Source: Gracilaria gracilis
Lineage: Eukaryota > Rhodophyta > Florideophyceae > Gracilariales > Gracilariaceae
Length of the DNA: 64,000 nucleotides
NCBI GenBank assembly: GCA_030374805.1
Contig: JARGSG010000217.1
Span: 248,001 to 312,000 of the forward strand
Direction of reading: 5' to 3'
Positions 52,660 through 64,000 of this stretch are shown here, piece after piece. The position numbers and the translations under genes were made by a program. Under the pieces are notes generated by a model. It had not been told where the DNA came from and did no database searches. It saw nothing but the letters and a program-made list of their open reading frames with translations. Within the stretch, counting starts at the first letter, position 1. The number at the start of each line of letters is the position of its first letter.

Positions 52660-53312
52660 TCGCTAGCTGTGGCGTATTAGACGTTGAAAGGAAGGGAAAT
52701 AGAATTAAAAGCTGTAGCAATGTGCGTTATTGGAGCAGATATGGCGACGCGAGCAGAACTCTATGCGTCCGCGAACAGAAACGGACAGGTTGGTTCGCTT
52801 CTCGCATGGACTTTTATGTAGTGTCCTACAGATACAGAAAGGTTTCTTTTTCTGTCGGCATTAGTAACTGGAGCGGAAGGGACTATGTCTAGAGAGCTAG
52901 TATCCGAGTAATCATTTCTTGGATGATCTCATTTCTGGTGGCGAGACTGGCAAAAAAAGCTCATGCAGCCCATACGCGCAGGAATTGACAAATATTTTAA
53001 TCGGTTCAAGCTTTGGCAACTAGGCTTTCTTGCCTTGATGTCGGAGAATAGCAGCAAAGAGCGTGTCGATGCTGCCTCCTCGTGCTGCTTAAGGGCCTTT
53101 TCACACCATGAAAGGCCCACAATTTCGATGGGACACAACGTGTCAGATCTTGTTCCCAAGATATTTTGAAATGCATGAAGACAGTAGAATATGTTCTTGT
53201 TGCTGTTCTAAACGAAATCGATACAATTTTTGGCGCCAAACCAAAACACCTACTCAACGCAGATCCGAACCCAACTGCACTTCAGTCACGAGACTACATG
53301 CCACTGATCTAA
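52660..53312. other. Spacer between the fifth and sixth Harbinger elements
   Basis: No gene recognised. Probably includes terminal regions of both elements; TIRs could not be fixed. Confidence 0.35.
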
Positions 53313-53530
53313 GTGATCGACCAACATGAACAAACCAGCAGTAAACCCTCTTCACCATGGTCCCTTCCCCGACGTCTAACACGTATCCGGAAACCTCCAA
53401 TCCTGACATTCAAACATAACCGTTATGCCAAACACCACCACAGTCTGAGAGAAATGATGCTCTACCAACCCCACTCCGAGTCTCGAACAACGGCCAAACA
53501 TCATCTTCTGCCACACTCTCTAACCCTGTA

Positions 53531-54091
53531 AACGTCATAAAACCGGGAGTAGATTCAACTCATTATGAAACAGACACCATCAACGTGTTGCTTCAAATGA
53601 TGAAAAAAGCCGCATATGGAGAGCGCAAAAAGCAGAAAAAGTCCATGAAAGAGGTGTTTCAGGCTGCGACAACTCTGGGAAAGAACGACCACAAAATTAT
53701 TCGTAGTGCAAACAGTTGGCAGAAGAAGTTTACACGAATGAAACAACTGTATTCGGCGTTTATTGCAAAACTAGATGCTTCTGGGCGAGATGGAGACGAC
53801 GAAGATCTTTACAACAAACCGGAATGTTTCGAAATGATGCACGAATTAGAGCGAGACAATGCTCGGCATGATCCACCTGCAGTCATTTCCTCTGACGGAA
53901 TATCTAGCTGCAATACTGGAATGCTCTCCATTAGTCGTAAGAAAGAAAAGACAAAGAACGCCAACATGGTGGCGACACTAATTAAAAGCCAAGAAAAGAG
54001 GCACGATTTAATTATCGAACAAATGAAGGATGGATTACAAGAACGGATGAAGCTACGTATGGTTCTGGAGAAGTTCTCGGAGCGCATCTAA
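53531..54091 (+). CDS. Harbinger accessory protein, sixth family
   Basis: Open frame through ETDTINVLLQMMKKAAYGER, the core SANSWQKKFTRMKQLYSAFI, MHELERDNARHDPPAV and a C-terminal coiled coil (DLIIEQMKDGLQERMKLRMV). It is the intact counterpart of the broken gene at 24988-25719 (shared blocks: GWQKKFTRLKQ and MHELENGKAGHDPPAV). No good ATG was found at the N-terminus, so the true start may lie in an upstream exon or be lost. It ends 17 bases from the convergent transposase stop. Confidence 0.7.
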   Translation, partial: NVIKPGVDSTHYETDTINVLLQMMKKAAYGERKKQKKSMKEVFQAATTLGKNDHKIIRSANSWQKKFTRMKQLYSAFIAKLDASGRDGDDEDLYNKPECFEMMHELERDNARHDPPAVISSDGISSCNTGMLSISRKKEKTKNANMVATLIKSQEKRHDLIIEQMKDGLQERMKLRMVLEKFSERI

Positions 54092-54108
54092 AGTTATTCT
54101 CGTAAAGT

Positions 54109-55444
54109 TTATTGTGCTAGATTATTGATAGCATAATAAAGCAATGCATCCCTTTGCTTCTTGCCTCTTGCTGTCTCCGCTGTTACCTCCCCTGGATCGC
54201 CATTTTTTTCAGGCGTGAGATAATCGATTATGTCTTTGTTTTCGATGCAAAGGTTATGTAATATCATGCACGCCAAAATAAGGCAGGCGATATCATCCTC
54301 GTGGTGCAGTCTTAACCCGAATTTCAAGGTTTCAAATCTGTTTTTTAACATACCAAAGCTGCATTCGATAGGCTTCCGTGTCTGGCTTGCCATGCTGTCC
54401 CACGTTTTCAGAACCGGACTAGCACGCTGCTCAGTTATGCTTGTCGTCTTCATCATATTTATATCGAGCGTAAAGGCGCAGTCGCCCATCAAATACGGCC
54501 TTATCTCAATACCTGCCACGTTCAAGTTTGGTATATATGGTCCTAGCCACTGCCCTGATTTTATATTTGCATTGAGAGTAGACCTTGAAAATATTGTAGC
54601 ATCTCCAAGAACACCCGGTTTTCCGACATCAGCATACGTGAATCGGCGCTGTGCGTCACAAACAGCGAAAAATACGACGCTTGGGTAGCCCTTGTAACAT
54701 CGATATTCGTAGTACTGGCTCTCCGGACAGGCCAGCCATTTGATGTGGGTTCCGTCCACGGCCCCAAGGCAGTAGGGCAGGCCCCTAATCCTTTGAAAAC
54801 CCGTCATGACGCATGCTACTTCATCCTTCCCTGTAGGAAACCGTATCACATCCGTGCAGTGTTTGCATATATGCCTTGCGACTTCAAGCACAGTAGTACA
54901 CACTGAACTGGGACCAACCTCCAACTGACATGCAACCTGCTCACATGTTGCACCACCTGCGTACATTAAGAAGGCACCCAGTTTGATCTCCGCTGATAGG
55001 GACGCGCGGTAGTGTGTTGTACACCTCTCAACACTGTGGCGAATCTTCGTGGCTACTGTCCGAAAGACATTGAGTGGAAACCCGGAACAAACTTCTCCAC
55101 GAGGCATTATTTGCAACAGCTTCCTGTAGTGCGTATTCAAACATCCAATTCGAGTTATTGCGCGGCCTAATCCAGATACGCCCAATAAATCGTACTCTTC
55201 CCCCTGCAAACATTGTGCGGAGCTCCTCGTCTTCCGCAGACAAACAGTTAATAGCCGCAGCAGACTCCTCGTCCTCGGTTTCCAGCGTAGCAATCATTGC
55301 TACAATTTCAGACCGCAGATTCTGTCGCTGTAGCAGACTGTTCATGTTTTGGACTCCAAGATTGTTTTCGAAGATGTGAGCAGGCTTCTGAGTTTGCGTT
55401 TGCGTTTTGGAACATAAGCAAAGATCATAGTAGTTAGTATTCAA
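54109..55444 (-). pseudogene. PIF/Harbinger transposase, sixth family, nearly intact
   Basis: An N-terminal frame from 55444 (or ATG 55343: MNSLLQRQNLRSEIVAM) crosses to the main frame near 55100 and then runs open to 54109. Helix-turn-helix region: AGGATCEQVACQLEVGPSSV. Catalytic blocks are all present: CLGAVDGTHIKWLACP (Asp), VGKPGVLGDATIF (Asp) and RKPIECSFGMLKNRF (Glu), then CMILHNLCIENKD. One frame change separates it from an intact gene; it could also be a short intron. This is the closest relative in the window of the first-family copy at 23.7 kb and probably the younger of the two. Confidence 0.85.
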
Positions 55445-56317
55445 TTCGATTTAATAGACCTGGGTCAATTGACAGGGTACACTCACTTACCCACAGATAG
55501 AAGAACGTTGTCAAGGGAAGTCACTATACGCTGCGCAAGATTTGAATTTGGTTCATTGCGGAGTGGGAGCTTCAAATTGAAACCAGTACGGCAGATGTTG
55601 CAAGCTTTGCTATGCGGAAGGGCAGAGGTCCAGTCAACGATATATCTGCATTGACACCCGCAGCGGTACGCTAGTCTTGGAATGTCTAAACGTTCCCGTT
55701 TGGTGAGCGCATGCACGTCCGTGTCTTTGTGGCGTGGATAGGCACGCAAAAGGAGACAAAGAACGAGAAAAAAGGCGACGATGCCTTAACCAAACGACGG
55801 CAAGAACAATCGCGGGAGCGGGAGACGAAAGCCGTCTCGACAGAGTTGGGAGTTCCGCAGATGTGTCCGGAGTGTGGGATCGCCCTTGGAGCGATCCCAC
55901 AATGGCGGGATTTTGGCAGCTGGCACGGACAGAATCCTGGGTGCCCTTGAAAACGGAAATACCCCAGAACTTTGGGTAGAATGGACATATGCGACGTGAA
56001 GTGTCCTGGTGTGAAAAGGATTTAAGCACGAGTCCAGCACAACCCATATCATCAAGTGCACAACATCCGGGTCGGAAGACCAAATAGGGTCGGTTTGACG
56101 ATTAAAACTTGGGCGATTCCGCACATAAAGCCTATCTTCATATCTCCAAAGTTCCCTAGTTCCCAAACGGCTCATATGATTTAAAAATGAATGACACCAT
56201 TCGTTTTGGCGCCCTTTCTCCGGTCAGATGACACCATTTCATCACATGTGGTGACCTTCCGCCCAATCTCGATCCCGTGTCACACTCACACTCGCATGCT
56301 TTACGTTATTAACCTTC
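55445..56317. other. Spacer between the sixth Harbinger and the pogo element
   Basis: No gene recognised; an Arg/Ser-rich minus frame (55634-56083) looks like chance. It contains a hairpin at 55874-55900. Confidence 0.4.
55874..55900. repeat. GC-rich hairpin, 10-bp exact stem
   Basis: GTGGGATCGC pairs with GCGATCCCAC around CCTTGGA, of which two more bases can pair. It resembles the hairpin at 23465-23489 in size and base content. Confidence 0.7.
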
Positions 56318-58024
56318 ATGCCAAAAAAACGCGTTCTTGCTCCGAAACAGGGCGTCAAGTGCTCAGCGGTGCAACATGCCCTGCTCAAACTCCATACCAC
56401 CAACATACCTATTCGAAAATGCTGTAAGGATCATAAATATCCGTTTACATTACAACGCAATAACAGTCAACAAAAGCACCCAAAATCACCACAACCAAGA
56501 AGAAGGCCAAACCTATTCAGCAAACAAAAAAAACATTATTAAGCAATCTGTACTTGCTTTTCACACCAATGCACCCCTCTTTCTCTGGATTGCTTTAAGA
56601 ATCTCCTACAACATTACTTCCAATCTTTACCGATATACCGAAGAAAATTGCTGCCCTTTGTAAACGACAGGCCAGGTGATGGCTTTGTTCGAAACTTTAT
56701 CCAGCGACATCCTGGTTTATGTCTGAAACGTAGATCCAATCTAGAAAAGCCACGACAGTTGGCGATGTCTCCTACAAATCTAGCTAAATATTTTGCTCGC
56801 TTGTCGCAGATATACAAAGAATTGGGAATCTCCTCACCAGAACAGGGTTTCAACATCGATGAAAGCGGATTTTCTACCCGCACGGCATCACGATCTTGCG
56901 CTAAGGCTATGTTTGATTCCAAAGCAAAAAGTAACTCTGTTGAGTTGAATTGGACTGCTAATGCTCAGCATGTAACGATCATGCCAGTCGTTTCCGCCGA
57001 TGGCCGCGCATGGAGTCCACTTGCTTTTTTTGCCAGGGAAGCAGGCCAAGTTTTGGAAGTGAACGAACGGAACAATCGAAACTCCCTCTAGCTTTCTTCC
57101 TCCAAACTCTCATTGGGTTTACAGAGAAAAGGCTGGCGTCGACAGCAACATATTCGTCCAGTGGGCGAGAAAGTTTGTGGAGGAAACAATTCGATTGTGA
57201 CAAAAGTAAAGGAGTATTGTTCTCGTTCTGGACGGGTATGGAGCTCATTGCACCTTCAAGGTGCTACAAATATTCAATGATAACAGAATAGTTTCCGTTG
57301 GTATGCCGGCGCACACAAGTCACAGAACGCAGCCTTTAGACTTTTCCGTTTTTCACCACACAAGACGGCTTTTCGAAACGATATTAACCGCCGCACTCTA
57401 CTGGTTGAGGATGATGGCAAGAATGACGTCTACACTGTTTGCGAGTGATTGACGAGATCTTATAATCGCGCCGTCACTTTCCAAAACATCATAAGTGGTT
57501 TCACCGCGTGCGGGATTTGGGATCGCGCAACACAGGGTGTTAATGCGGCAGTGATTCGCGCTAGAGATATAACAAACTGGGAGGGGGCATCCTCCCAGTC
57601 ATCAGCCTTTTCGACATACGAAAAGCTGATATCGTCCTTTAAAACGTCCTTAAATCTGTTGCAAAGCGATGGAGATGTTTTAGTGAATGGAACATTGAAT
57701 ACCACTAGTGGTTCGTTGTTGACTGACGAGGTGGTACTTACCAGGTTAGGGCAGCGAGAGCACGAACGCCAACAAGCGGAGATCGACAGGGTCGAGAGAG
57801 CTAGGCAGGCGGAAGCGCGGAGAGTTGAGAGGGTTAATTTGCAAGCCGCAGGCCAGCGTCAGCGTGTTGACGCTGAACGGCAAAAGCATGCTCACCAGGT
57901 TTGGTTGAGCAAGCGTGGTGAGCGAGCCTTATCTCTGGCAGAAAACCGAGCCGCTCACTGTAAAGCCGCGCGGATAATAACTGTCTTTGAGACAGGCGGC
58001 TACCATAGCATTGTCGAAAATTGA
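56318..58024 (+). pseudogene. Pogo-like (DDD) transposase, decayed
   Basis: The N-terminus starts MPKKRVLAPKQGVKCSAVQH at 56318 and is followed by RPGDGFVRNFIQRHPGLCLK (CENP-B-like domain), GFNIDESGFSTR (first Asp), VLVLDGYGAHCTF (second Asp) and PAHTSHRTQPLDFSVF (third Asp). The C-terminal part (57449-58024) has an Arg/Glu-rich coiled coil (QAEIDRVERARQAEARRVER). Several frame changes and stops occur between 56540 and 57450. Pogo-like elements are members of the IS630-Tc1-mariner group that insert at TA. Confidence 0.82.
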
Positions 58025-60703
58025 TGGTTTTTAGCCACTTTGGCACGGCGAATTTGACCCATATTTGGTCTAATGTTGAGCTCTTTGAGGCTATTCAAAT
58101 GCCATTTTGTGAGGCCATTATGACCGTTATGCGAAAGCCTTCACTCTGTTTTAAAGCGCTGAGCGTAATCGCCTCGATATAGACAACAAAAAGCCAGACA
58201 TTGACGGAAAATAGCGTCCATTAACCTGAAAAGTTTTTTATATCTTTCAAATTGACCCATATTTAAGTACTTTATGATATATCAGTACACCCCCTCACTT
58301 GGGACAATGAGAACAAATTTAAAATAAATTCAGGTTCCCCTCCTCCAACTTCTTTGAAACTTCGGAAAGTTGAAAAGACCAGTGGGGTGGATGAGCGCCA
58401 CAGAAAAGAGAGGTTCCAACTCCTTCCACCAAAACTCCAACGCTTCATCACACTACAGGCGGTTACTGTTATCAGTGGGGGTTCACAATTAGTGTATACA
58501 GTGCGCAAAACGGCTATTTGACACACCATGTTCCAGCCCGCACATGCGCGGGTAATGCACCTTACAATTAGTGCTGGTATTTTAAGGCACGCAGAAGCTG
58601 ATTGATTTGGAGGCTGGCCAGGCGGCGGGAGCCGATTGTGCTGGTGACTACGGGGCGCTCGCGCGCGAGTCAGCCTGCTATCTAGCCCGTGCGTCGCCGT
58701 TGTCGCCCACCGTCGGCAACCGCGCAAAGCCAGCCAAACTTTGGTTGCTTCCTGCTTTATTTGTTTTTAGGCGTTGACGCCGTCACCTACCACCGGCAAC
58801 CGATCATCAAATAGGCTCTTTGATCAGGAGCCAATCACATCTCATTCACCTTCCACCGCAGCGAGAGAGCCCATTTCGTCCTGCTTTGTCAGTCGTGTTC
58901 GGCCTGGGAGGCAACGACAGCGCCCAGCCCACTCTGGCCATTTTTTCAGGCCTTACGACAACCGCATGAAAGTGTTCACTTCATTCTGAATGTCCATTAC
59001 CACACCAACAACCGAAGCCGCGAAAGCGTACTTGATCTTCCCACATTACATCTCCTAAGTGATCAACAAAGGTATTGTGATTATAGAATATGGGCTGTCC
59101 AGTATCCCAGTTCACACCCCGTTTGACTCTAGCCGACATATTCATCCAATAAAAATACATCAAAAGAGCACACACTACGGCCACCACTATGCAACAACTC
59201 TCTCAGCCTCAAAACATGCAGTTACCTTCCTCTTATGTACACATTACTTTTGATGATATCGACCAGCATATCAGCAACTCTTTGGTTACAACCAAGCAGT
59301 ATGCACACCCATCAACACTACGTTTTCTAAATACAGACTTTCAGTGCTACTTTTCTTTCAAAAATCTCCGCACCGCTCTCTTTTGAAGCAACTTCTACCA
59401 CTAAGCTCTAGGTTCTCACTTTTGGTGAAAGCTTCTTTGAAGAAAACCCACTTCTGACTGCTTCAATCAATGCAAGTACACAGGCCAGGTGTATTACTGC
59501 ACTAGAAGCCTTTAGAGACTCCGATATTGCCAACTGCTCATAAAGTGTCACTTTTGACAAACTTTTGTCCATATACATACAGGACCGCTATCTCAAAGAC
59601 CCAAGACCAGGCCAAAGGCAAGAAAGGTGTGACCTGCTTTGCATGCTGCTCACTATGCACTTTTTGCTTCGAGACGAGCTTGGAATGTCACGCCGCTACC
59701 TACAGGGATGGAAGCATATCAAACCACCCGCATCATCCTCCCCTTTCACCCAACAAATTATACATGCTTTTGCGTGGAGGCTTTGCAATCAGCGTTGTGT
59801 CAATGCAGCAGCTGTGCTTCATGTCAGCTTCAGCGTTTGACTTAAGAGATGGCATATTTGCGTGAAATCACATAAGCCGCGGCAGCTCTAGAATGTACCC
59901 TTCGGTAGATTGTGGATGGTGGCTGCACCGCGCGTGTGTGATGGTGCGAGCGCGCACTCGCCTGCAGCCGCGGCGCGCGTCGACGCGCGCTGCTGCGACG
60001 CTTGCTGCACTTGCTGCACTCGCTGCGCTGCGCCTGTCTCGGCGTTTCCTTTTTGCTTGTTCACTGTACTGCAGCACAGCCCACCCAGATCATACTGGGC
60101 GAGGGCATGGGCGCGGCGTCGGGAAGGCATTAACAGCGTCGGTGGCGCGTGCGCGGTGGCAGTGGAGGTGTGATTGTGCAACTGCGGCTCGGGAGGCCGG
60201 CGGAAAGCGGCGCGAATATTGAAGCGCTCTAACACTCGGGAGACGCGAGAGATCACAGTGATGGGCGCGCGCGTTTCCGGCCATTTATGTTTAAACAAAG
60301 ATAAACACTTATTTTTTTGCCCTGCCGCCCCGGTCAGTCCCGGATCTCTGTATCCGTGGCACACGTTCTACACTCCACGAAATTTCTATATCTCAGAGTA
60401 GGAATTCGTCTTTAATGTATTACACTTTACAGTTCTTGGCTCAAGTATCAATGAGATCAACGGCTTAGTACGCCAGCAATGCTGCGTGCTAAGCTGAGCC
60501 TTTGGCAGCAAAGCAAGTCCTCAAGAGACGAATAACGTCAAACGAAGTTTCTTTATATCAGCGAAACTTTATACCATCAAAAGCATTTAAACCAAAAAGC
60601 GCGCGCTTCTACAGTCCAATTTAAAAGTAAAGTTCACTCTAATACCTTCGCTACCTTGTACTCGATCCGTGTAGTCACTTCTCCTTCCACCTTGAAGTCC
60701 AAA
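58025..60703. other. Long stretch without a firm gene
   Basis: No gene could be supported. A near-repeat of GGCGTTGACGCCGTCACCTA around 58690 and 58775 suggests a small old duplication. The plus-strand frame at 59565-59840 (block RRYLQGWKHIKPPAS) has a faint likeness to tyrosine recombinases. 59900-60260 is GC-rich with composition-driven frames. Confidence 0.4.
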
Positions 60704-61051
60704 ATGCCCCGTGGTCCACTTTTATCAGACGTGGAAAAGGCACAAATCCTAGCGCATGCCTCGCATGGAATTTCCCACCAAGCCATCGCCGACAAACTGA
60801 ACCGGCACCGTGCTACAGTACAGCAATTTCTAATGAGGCCAAAGCGCAGCCAACAACGTAAATGGAAACCAAGGAACCAGAAGATATCTGCTGCGACCAA
60901 ACGTACGATTATTCGAGATGTTACTATGCACCAGTCCAGCGCGAAAGATGTACTACTACTGGATATTGCGTTTGCAGAAACATCGCGGCCGTGTACAACT
61001 AACTCCCATTTGGATCGGTTTCAAAGCTCCCTGTACTACATGATTCAGTAG
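60704..61051 (+). pseudogene. Tc1/mariner transposase, N-terminal fragment
   Basis: From ATG 60704: MPRGPLLSDVEKAQILAHAS, GISHQAIADKLNRHRATVQQ and RNQKISAATKRTIIRD, parallel to the start of the intact transposase at 46653 (MPRGPVLTNPEKGLILAHRS). Similarity fades after about residue 90, and no DDE domain follows. The two proteins are clearly separate subfamilies. The fragment ends 30 bases before the first large hairpin. Confidence 0.8.
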
Positions 61052-61082
61052 CTTACGCAGGTCTGTTGTCTTCACAACCGCC

Positions 61083-61373
61083 CGGGTGTCGTGGGGCTTC
61101 ATGGGTGCACCGATGAAGCGCCACGACACCCGCGTCCGCTGTCAATGGCGCGCTGGTGGTTCCAAGTATGCCACCACCCGAGCTCCATCACTCAGGGCAC
61201 GTAGACAGCGTACCGGGGTACACTTTGGCTTCATTGCTCACGGCACGTTCACAGTGTCATGTATGCAAAGAACACACGTTTATCACTCATGGTGCGTTGG
61301 GACAGCGGACCGGAGTGGCGTGGCGCTTCATCGGTGCACTGATGAAGGGCCACGCCACCCCAGTCTGCTGTCC
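61083..61373. repeat. Pair of long imperfect hairpins of one family
   Basis: Hairpin 1 pairs 61083-61106 with 61109-61132 (22 of 24 pairs). Hairpin 2 pairs 61300-61335 with 61338-61373 (about 30 Watson-Crick pairs plus two G/T). Both share the core CTTCAT-GGTGCA at the apex and GTGG/CCAC below. At one position T-A in hairpin 1 (61089/61126) is G-C in hairpin 2 (61318/61355). They are separated by 167 bases of unrelated sequence. Confidence 0.8.
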
Positions 61374-63436
61374 AAGCCTGGAATTAGTACGCCAGAAACT
61401 TTTTTATTCCTTTATTGCTCAAGAATTGTTTTGTGAGTGTGCTATAGATAATATGAGCGTAATATATCTTTGCAAATGGTGCACGAGTGTGCTCTTAAAT
61501 ACGATATACGCACGGGGTACACTATAAACTAATATTGAGCGGACATGATGAAATGAAAGGTAGTGAATGGGAGATAGGGTTACAACGAAGGGAGAAGGTG
61601 GAATGAAAGATATAGATGATGGAGAGGAAGAGCACGAAAATGAAAATAAAGAGAGGTTAGGTGTCTATGATAAAAATAAAGACAGTGATTACGAAGAAGG
61701 ACAGACGCTAATAGATGACAAAGATGAGCAGCTTTAGTATAGGGCCTGTGTTGTTGTGTGTGTTCTTGATAGAGGCAGACATGAAATGTGAACACATGAT
61801 TTGCTTGAAAGGTAACGTAAAGAGAATTGAAGAACAAAAATGGGTTAATTTGCATGAGCTGAGGAGAGTTTGAGTATATACACAGAATATAAAGTTTACA
61901 ATTGGTTCTAATTACTAAAGAATATCATTTCAAAGAACAGTTTCAGAGTTGGTATGGAAAGGGGTAGGATCCTGCCTTTTGGCTAATTTTTCATCTGCAG
62001 AGGTGAGATAAAAGTAGGCATTTCTGGATTCATACCCCGAGAAAGGTGCTGAGAAGGAAATATGGGTCTTGCCGTATTCTAGAATGGATTCCACTGTAGT
62101 GGGGATATTTTAGGAGAGTCATCTGTTGAAGGTGAGTATCGCTAGAAGCTTCTTAACAATAGTTGAGACAGTGCTTTTGTACTCGGTAGCCTTTTCATGC
62201 ATGGTAACGAATCCGAATGAAGAACCGACGAGATTTAACGAAGAGATCCAAACTACCTTTTGGTAGTAAGCTCACTGTGTGCATGTCGTGTGTTCCGAAA
62301 ATGGCCCGATATAGGTCGAGATTAGAACGAAAATGGTGCTTAATTTTTAAGACGAGAATCGGTCAAAACAATGGCCAAATAGGGCCGGCTCTGTGCCCTT
62401 TAATATAGGGCCAAGTCTGGCCCACTAAAGGAGGACCTGTCAGGGACAATATGTGGCCGAAATGTATTTGTGCCATTACAACCAAAATTGATCAAAATTG
62501 TGACAATGTTGGTACTGTGTTAGGCTTTAATGCTACGTGTACACATTCTAAACTAGTACGCGAGCAGGCCTGAAATTATTCAGTGGGCATACTGGTTGTG
62601 GTCCACTTTCACTCTTCGCTGGTGTTTTACAGTACAAAGAATGGCCCTATTGCTACCAATAGATTGTCCATAACGCGACGAATGGTTACGAAGAAATGTA
62701 CATATATGTTACTGATGTACATCGAAATGATGACTACTTTGAATCATAAATCAGTCCACATTGGTACAGAAACAACATCCTCCAAGATAGTTTGAAAGAG
62801 ACCCAGCACGCGCTCACATTCACAACAAAAAGGGATAGAAATTTATTCGAACTGATTCGAAGTCTTCTCAATTCAACTGGGCAATAGATGTGGATCAAGA
62901 CTCGGATCTGGGTACTTCCGGATGGTCGGATATACAACACCATCAAATTCATACCTCATCACCAAAGCTCGCAAATCTTGTAAAGATATCTAGGGACGGT
63001 AATTTGAGTCGGTGGGAAACACAATGTTAGTAAAACTTAGTTGGGAAGGAACTTCTTAGAGCCCTACAAGCCAGTAGACGTACCGTATCAATCTGTAGAC
63101 GGTTAAGAGTGTACGGTGGACTCGAACCCTTGGACGTCCTAGTATTAGCAATGCAGTAATGGTGGAGTAACACGTGAGTAAGGAATTATGAAACAGGTTA
63201 GTAGAAGGTAAGTGAAAAGGAATATGTGTTGCTCATGAACTCACAACTCTGCATAACCTACTATACTATTGACTATTTCCAATGACTGTGAGACTCAAAA
63301 TCTGAATGTTACGCCTTTCAAGAAACGTCCAAGTTCCGCAGATGAGTCCAGAAGCAGAAGCAAAAGATGGAAAAGTATCACAGAGTTCGGTTTCTCGAAG
63401 CGAGGCTGACGTCGACGATACCAGAAAAATGATGGA
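61374..63436. other. AT-rich intergenic DNA, no gene recognised
   Basis: Only short chance frames. A T-arm-like word (GGTTCGAGTCC on the minus strand near 63120) is not part of a tRNA that I can fold. No repeats of note. Confidence 0.5.
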
Positions 63437-63973
63437 TCAGCGCTTCGTAGAACGCGGCGGACGGTAGCTGGAACCTCTGGCTCTGGAACGGTTCCCCTTC
63501 GACCCTTGAGTATCCCCTCGTTGACCGAAACGTTTGGACCTATTGCATGAACCTTTCGTATTTAAAGGTGTTTTGTCGTTGTTTGCGGAGGATTCACTGC
63601 TCTCAGAGGAGTAATTGTCGTCAGATATTTCAATATCATCATCGTTCCGACGTCGTTGAGGTCTTGCTCGTTCATGAGCAGCAAAGTTCTTCCTACGCTT
63701 CTTCCCTCTCATTGATTGAACTGGCCTACGTGACTGGTCGGCTACCACACTGTCGTGCTCTCTATCTTCGGAATGGGAGTAGGTCCGCTTTAGCGATGAT
63801 CGTCCACCTACCACTCGCGTTCGCGTTCCTCTACCTCCACCTTCGATGTTTTCGTTATTCTCAAAGACCTCATCCTCCCCGGTATTGACATGCTGCTCAG
63901 TGTTTTGCATTGATTGCTCAAGACGACGACGCACTCGAATTGAACGGTTCAAATTCGTCTCCATGTTGCTCAT
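63437..63973 (-). CDS. Ser/Asn/Arg-rich low-complexity protein, possibly partial
   Basis: From ATG 63973 the frame encodes about 178 residues: an Asn/Glu-rich start, a GGGRGTRTRVVGGRSSLKR segment, basic clusters (GKKRRKNFAAHERARPQRRR) and an acidic Ser patch (NDDDIEISDDNYSSESSESS). Composition is that of nuclear, RNA- or chromatin-associated disordered regions. The open frame continues to the window's right edge, so upstream exons or a longer N-terminus may be missing. No family recognised. Confidence 0.45.
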   Translation of the reverse strand: MSNMETNLNRSIRVRRRLEQSMQNTEQHVNTGEDEVFENNENIEGGGRGTRTRVVGGRSSLKRTYSHSEDREHDSVVADQSRRPVQSMRGKKRRKNFAAHERARPQRRRNDDDIEISDDNYSSESSESSANNDKTPLNTKGSCNRSKRFGQRGDTQGSKGNRSRARGSSYRPPRSTKR

Positions 63974-64000
63974 GAATGCTCTCCGTTGCGTATGCACATC

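Noticed and set aside
58272-58727. A minus-strand gene of 151 codons
   Set aside because: No motifs, mixed composition and no conserved neighbours; probably a chance frame.
63105-63130. A tRNA gene on the minus strand, from a GGTTCGAGTCC word
   Set aside because: No matching A-box, acceptor stem or T-stem could be folded around it.

Overview
The window is eukaryotic nuclear DNA: short GT-AG introns split several genes, and a complex I subunit, an LSm protein and a DEAD-box splicing factor are present. A fasciclin protein has an N-terminus that looks like a plastid transit peptide. Together with the small compact genes, short introns and many PIF/Harbinger elements, this makes a photosynthetic eukaryote likely, most plausibly a red alga. 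That assignment is inference; no marker gene settles it.

Layout. 1-12 kb: an unrecognised decayed coding stretch, a LINE 3' remnant fused to a Tudor/Agenet-like frame, 3 kb of AT-rich DNA without genes, a C2H2 zinc-finger gene, an aminoglycoside-phosphotransferase-like (APH) kinase gene, and a second zinc-finger copy abutting half of an ABC transporter. 12-21.5 kb is the host gene core: a hypothetical gene, NDUFA2 (3 exons), a type II membrane methyltransferase-like gene, a 3-exon phosphomannose-isomerase homologue lacking metal ligands, LSM7 (3 exons, the first coding exon being just ATG), a FAS1-domain gene and a tRNA pseudouridine synthase. 21.9-23.5 kb: a TA-flanked MITE, a 1 kb element bounded by doubled 18-bp palindromes, and tandem hairpins. 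23.6-38 kb: Harbinger elements, including a pair of inverted copies (arms of about 1.9 kb) that bracket 3.7 kb of GC-rich DNA holding fragments of a chorein/VPS13-type gene, RPL10 and a nucleotide-sugar transporter. Two CAMK-like kinase genes flank another Harbinger copy; the second is broken and its frame runs into a long 11-residue repeat tail resembling alpha-synuclein. 40-44 kb: a HINT gene and a PRP5/DDX46 pseudogene. 44.5-61 kb: more DNA transposons (an intact Tc1 transposase, a Tc1 fragment, two pogo-like pieces, three Harbinger families). 61-64 kb is mostly empty, ending in a Ser/Asn/Arg-rich frame.

The housekeeping genes are unrelated in pathway and are simply neighbours. Most of the remaining sequence is explained by DNA transposons of the PIF/Harbinger superfamily, three of which keep a transposase and a DNA-binding accessory gene tail to tail. 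The least expected items are the inverted Harbinger composite with host gene pieces, tandem GC-rich hairpins whose copies differ by paired (compensatory) changes, the intact but metal-ligand-less PMI homologue, and the kinase plus synuclein-like repeat frame.
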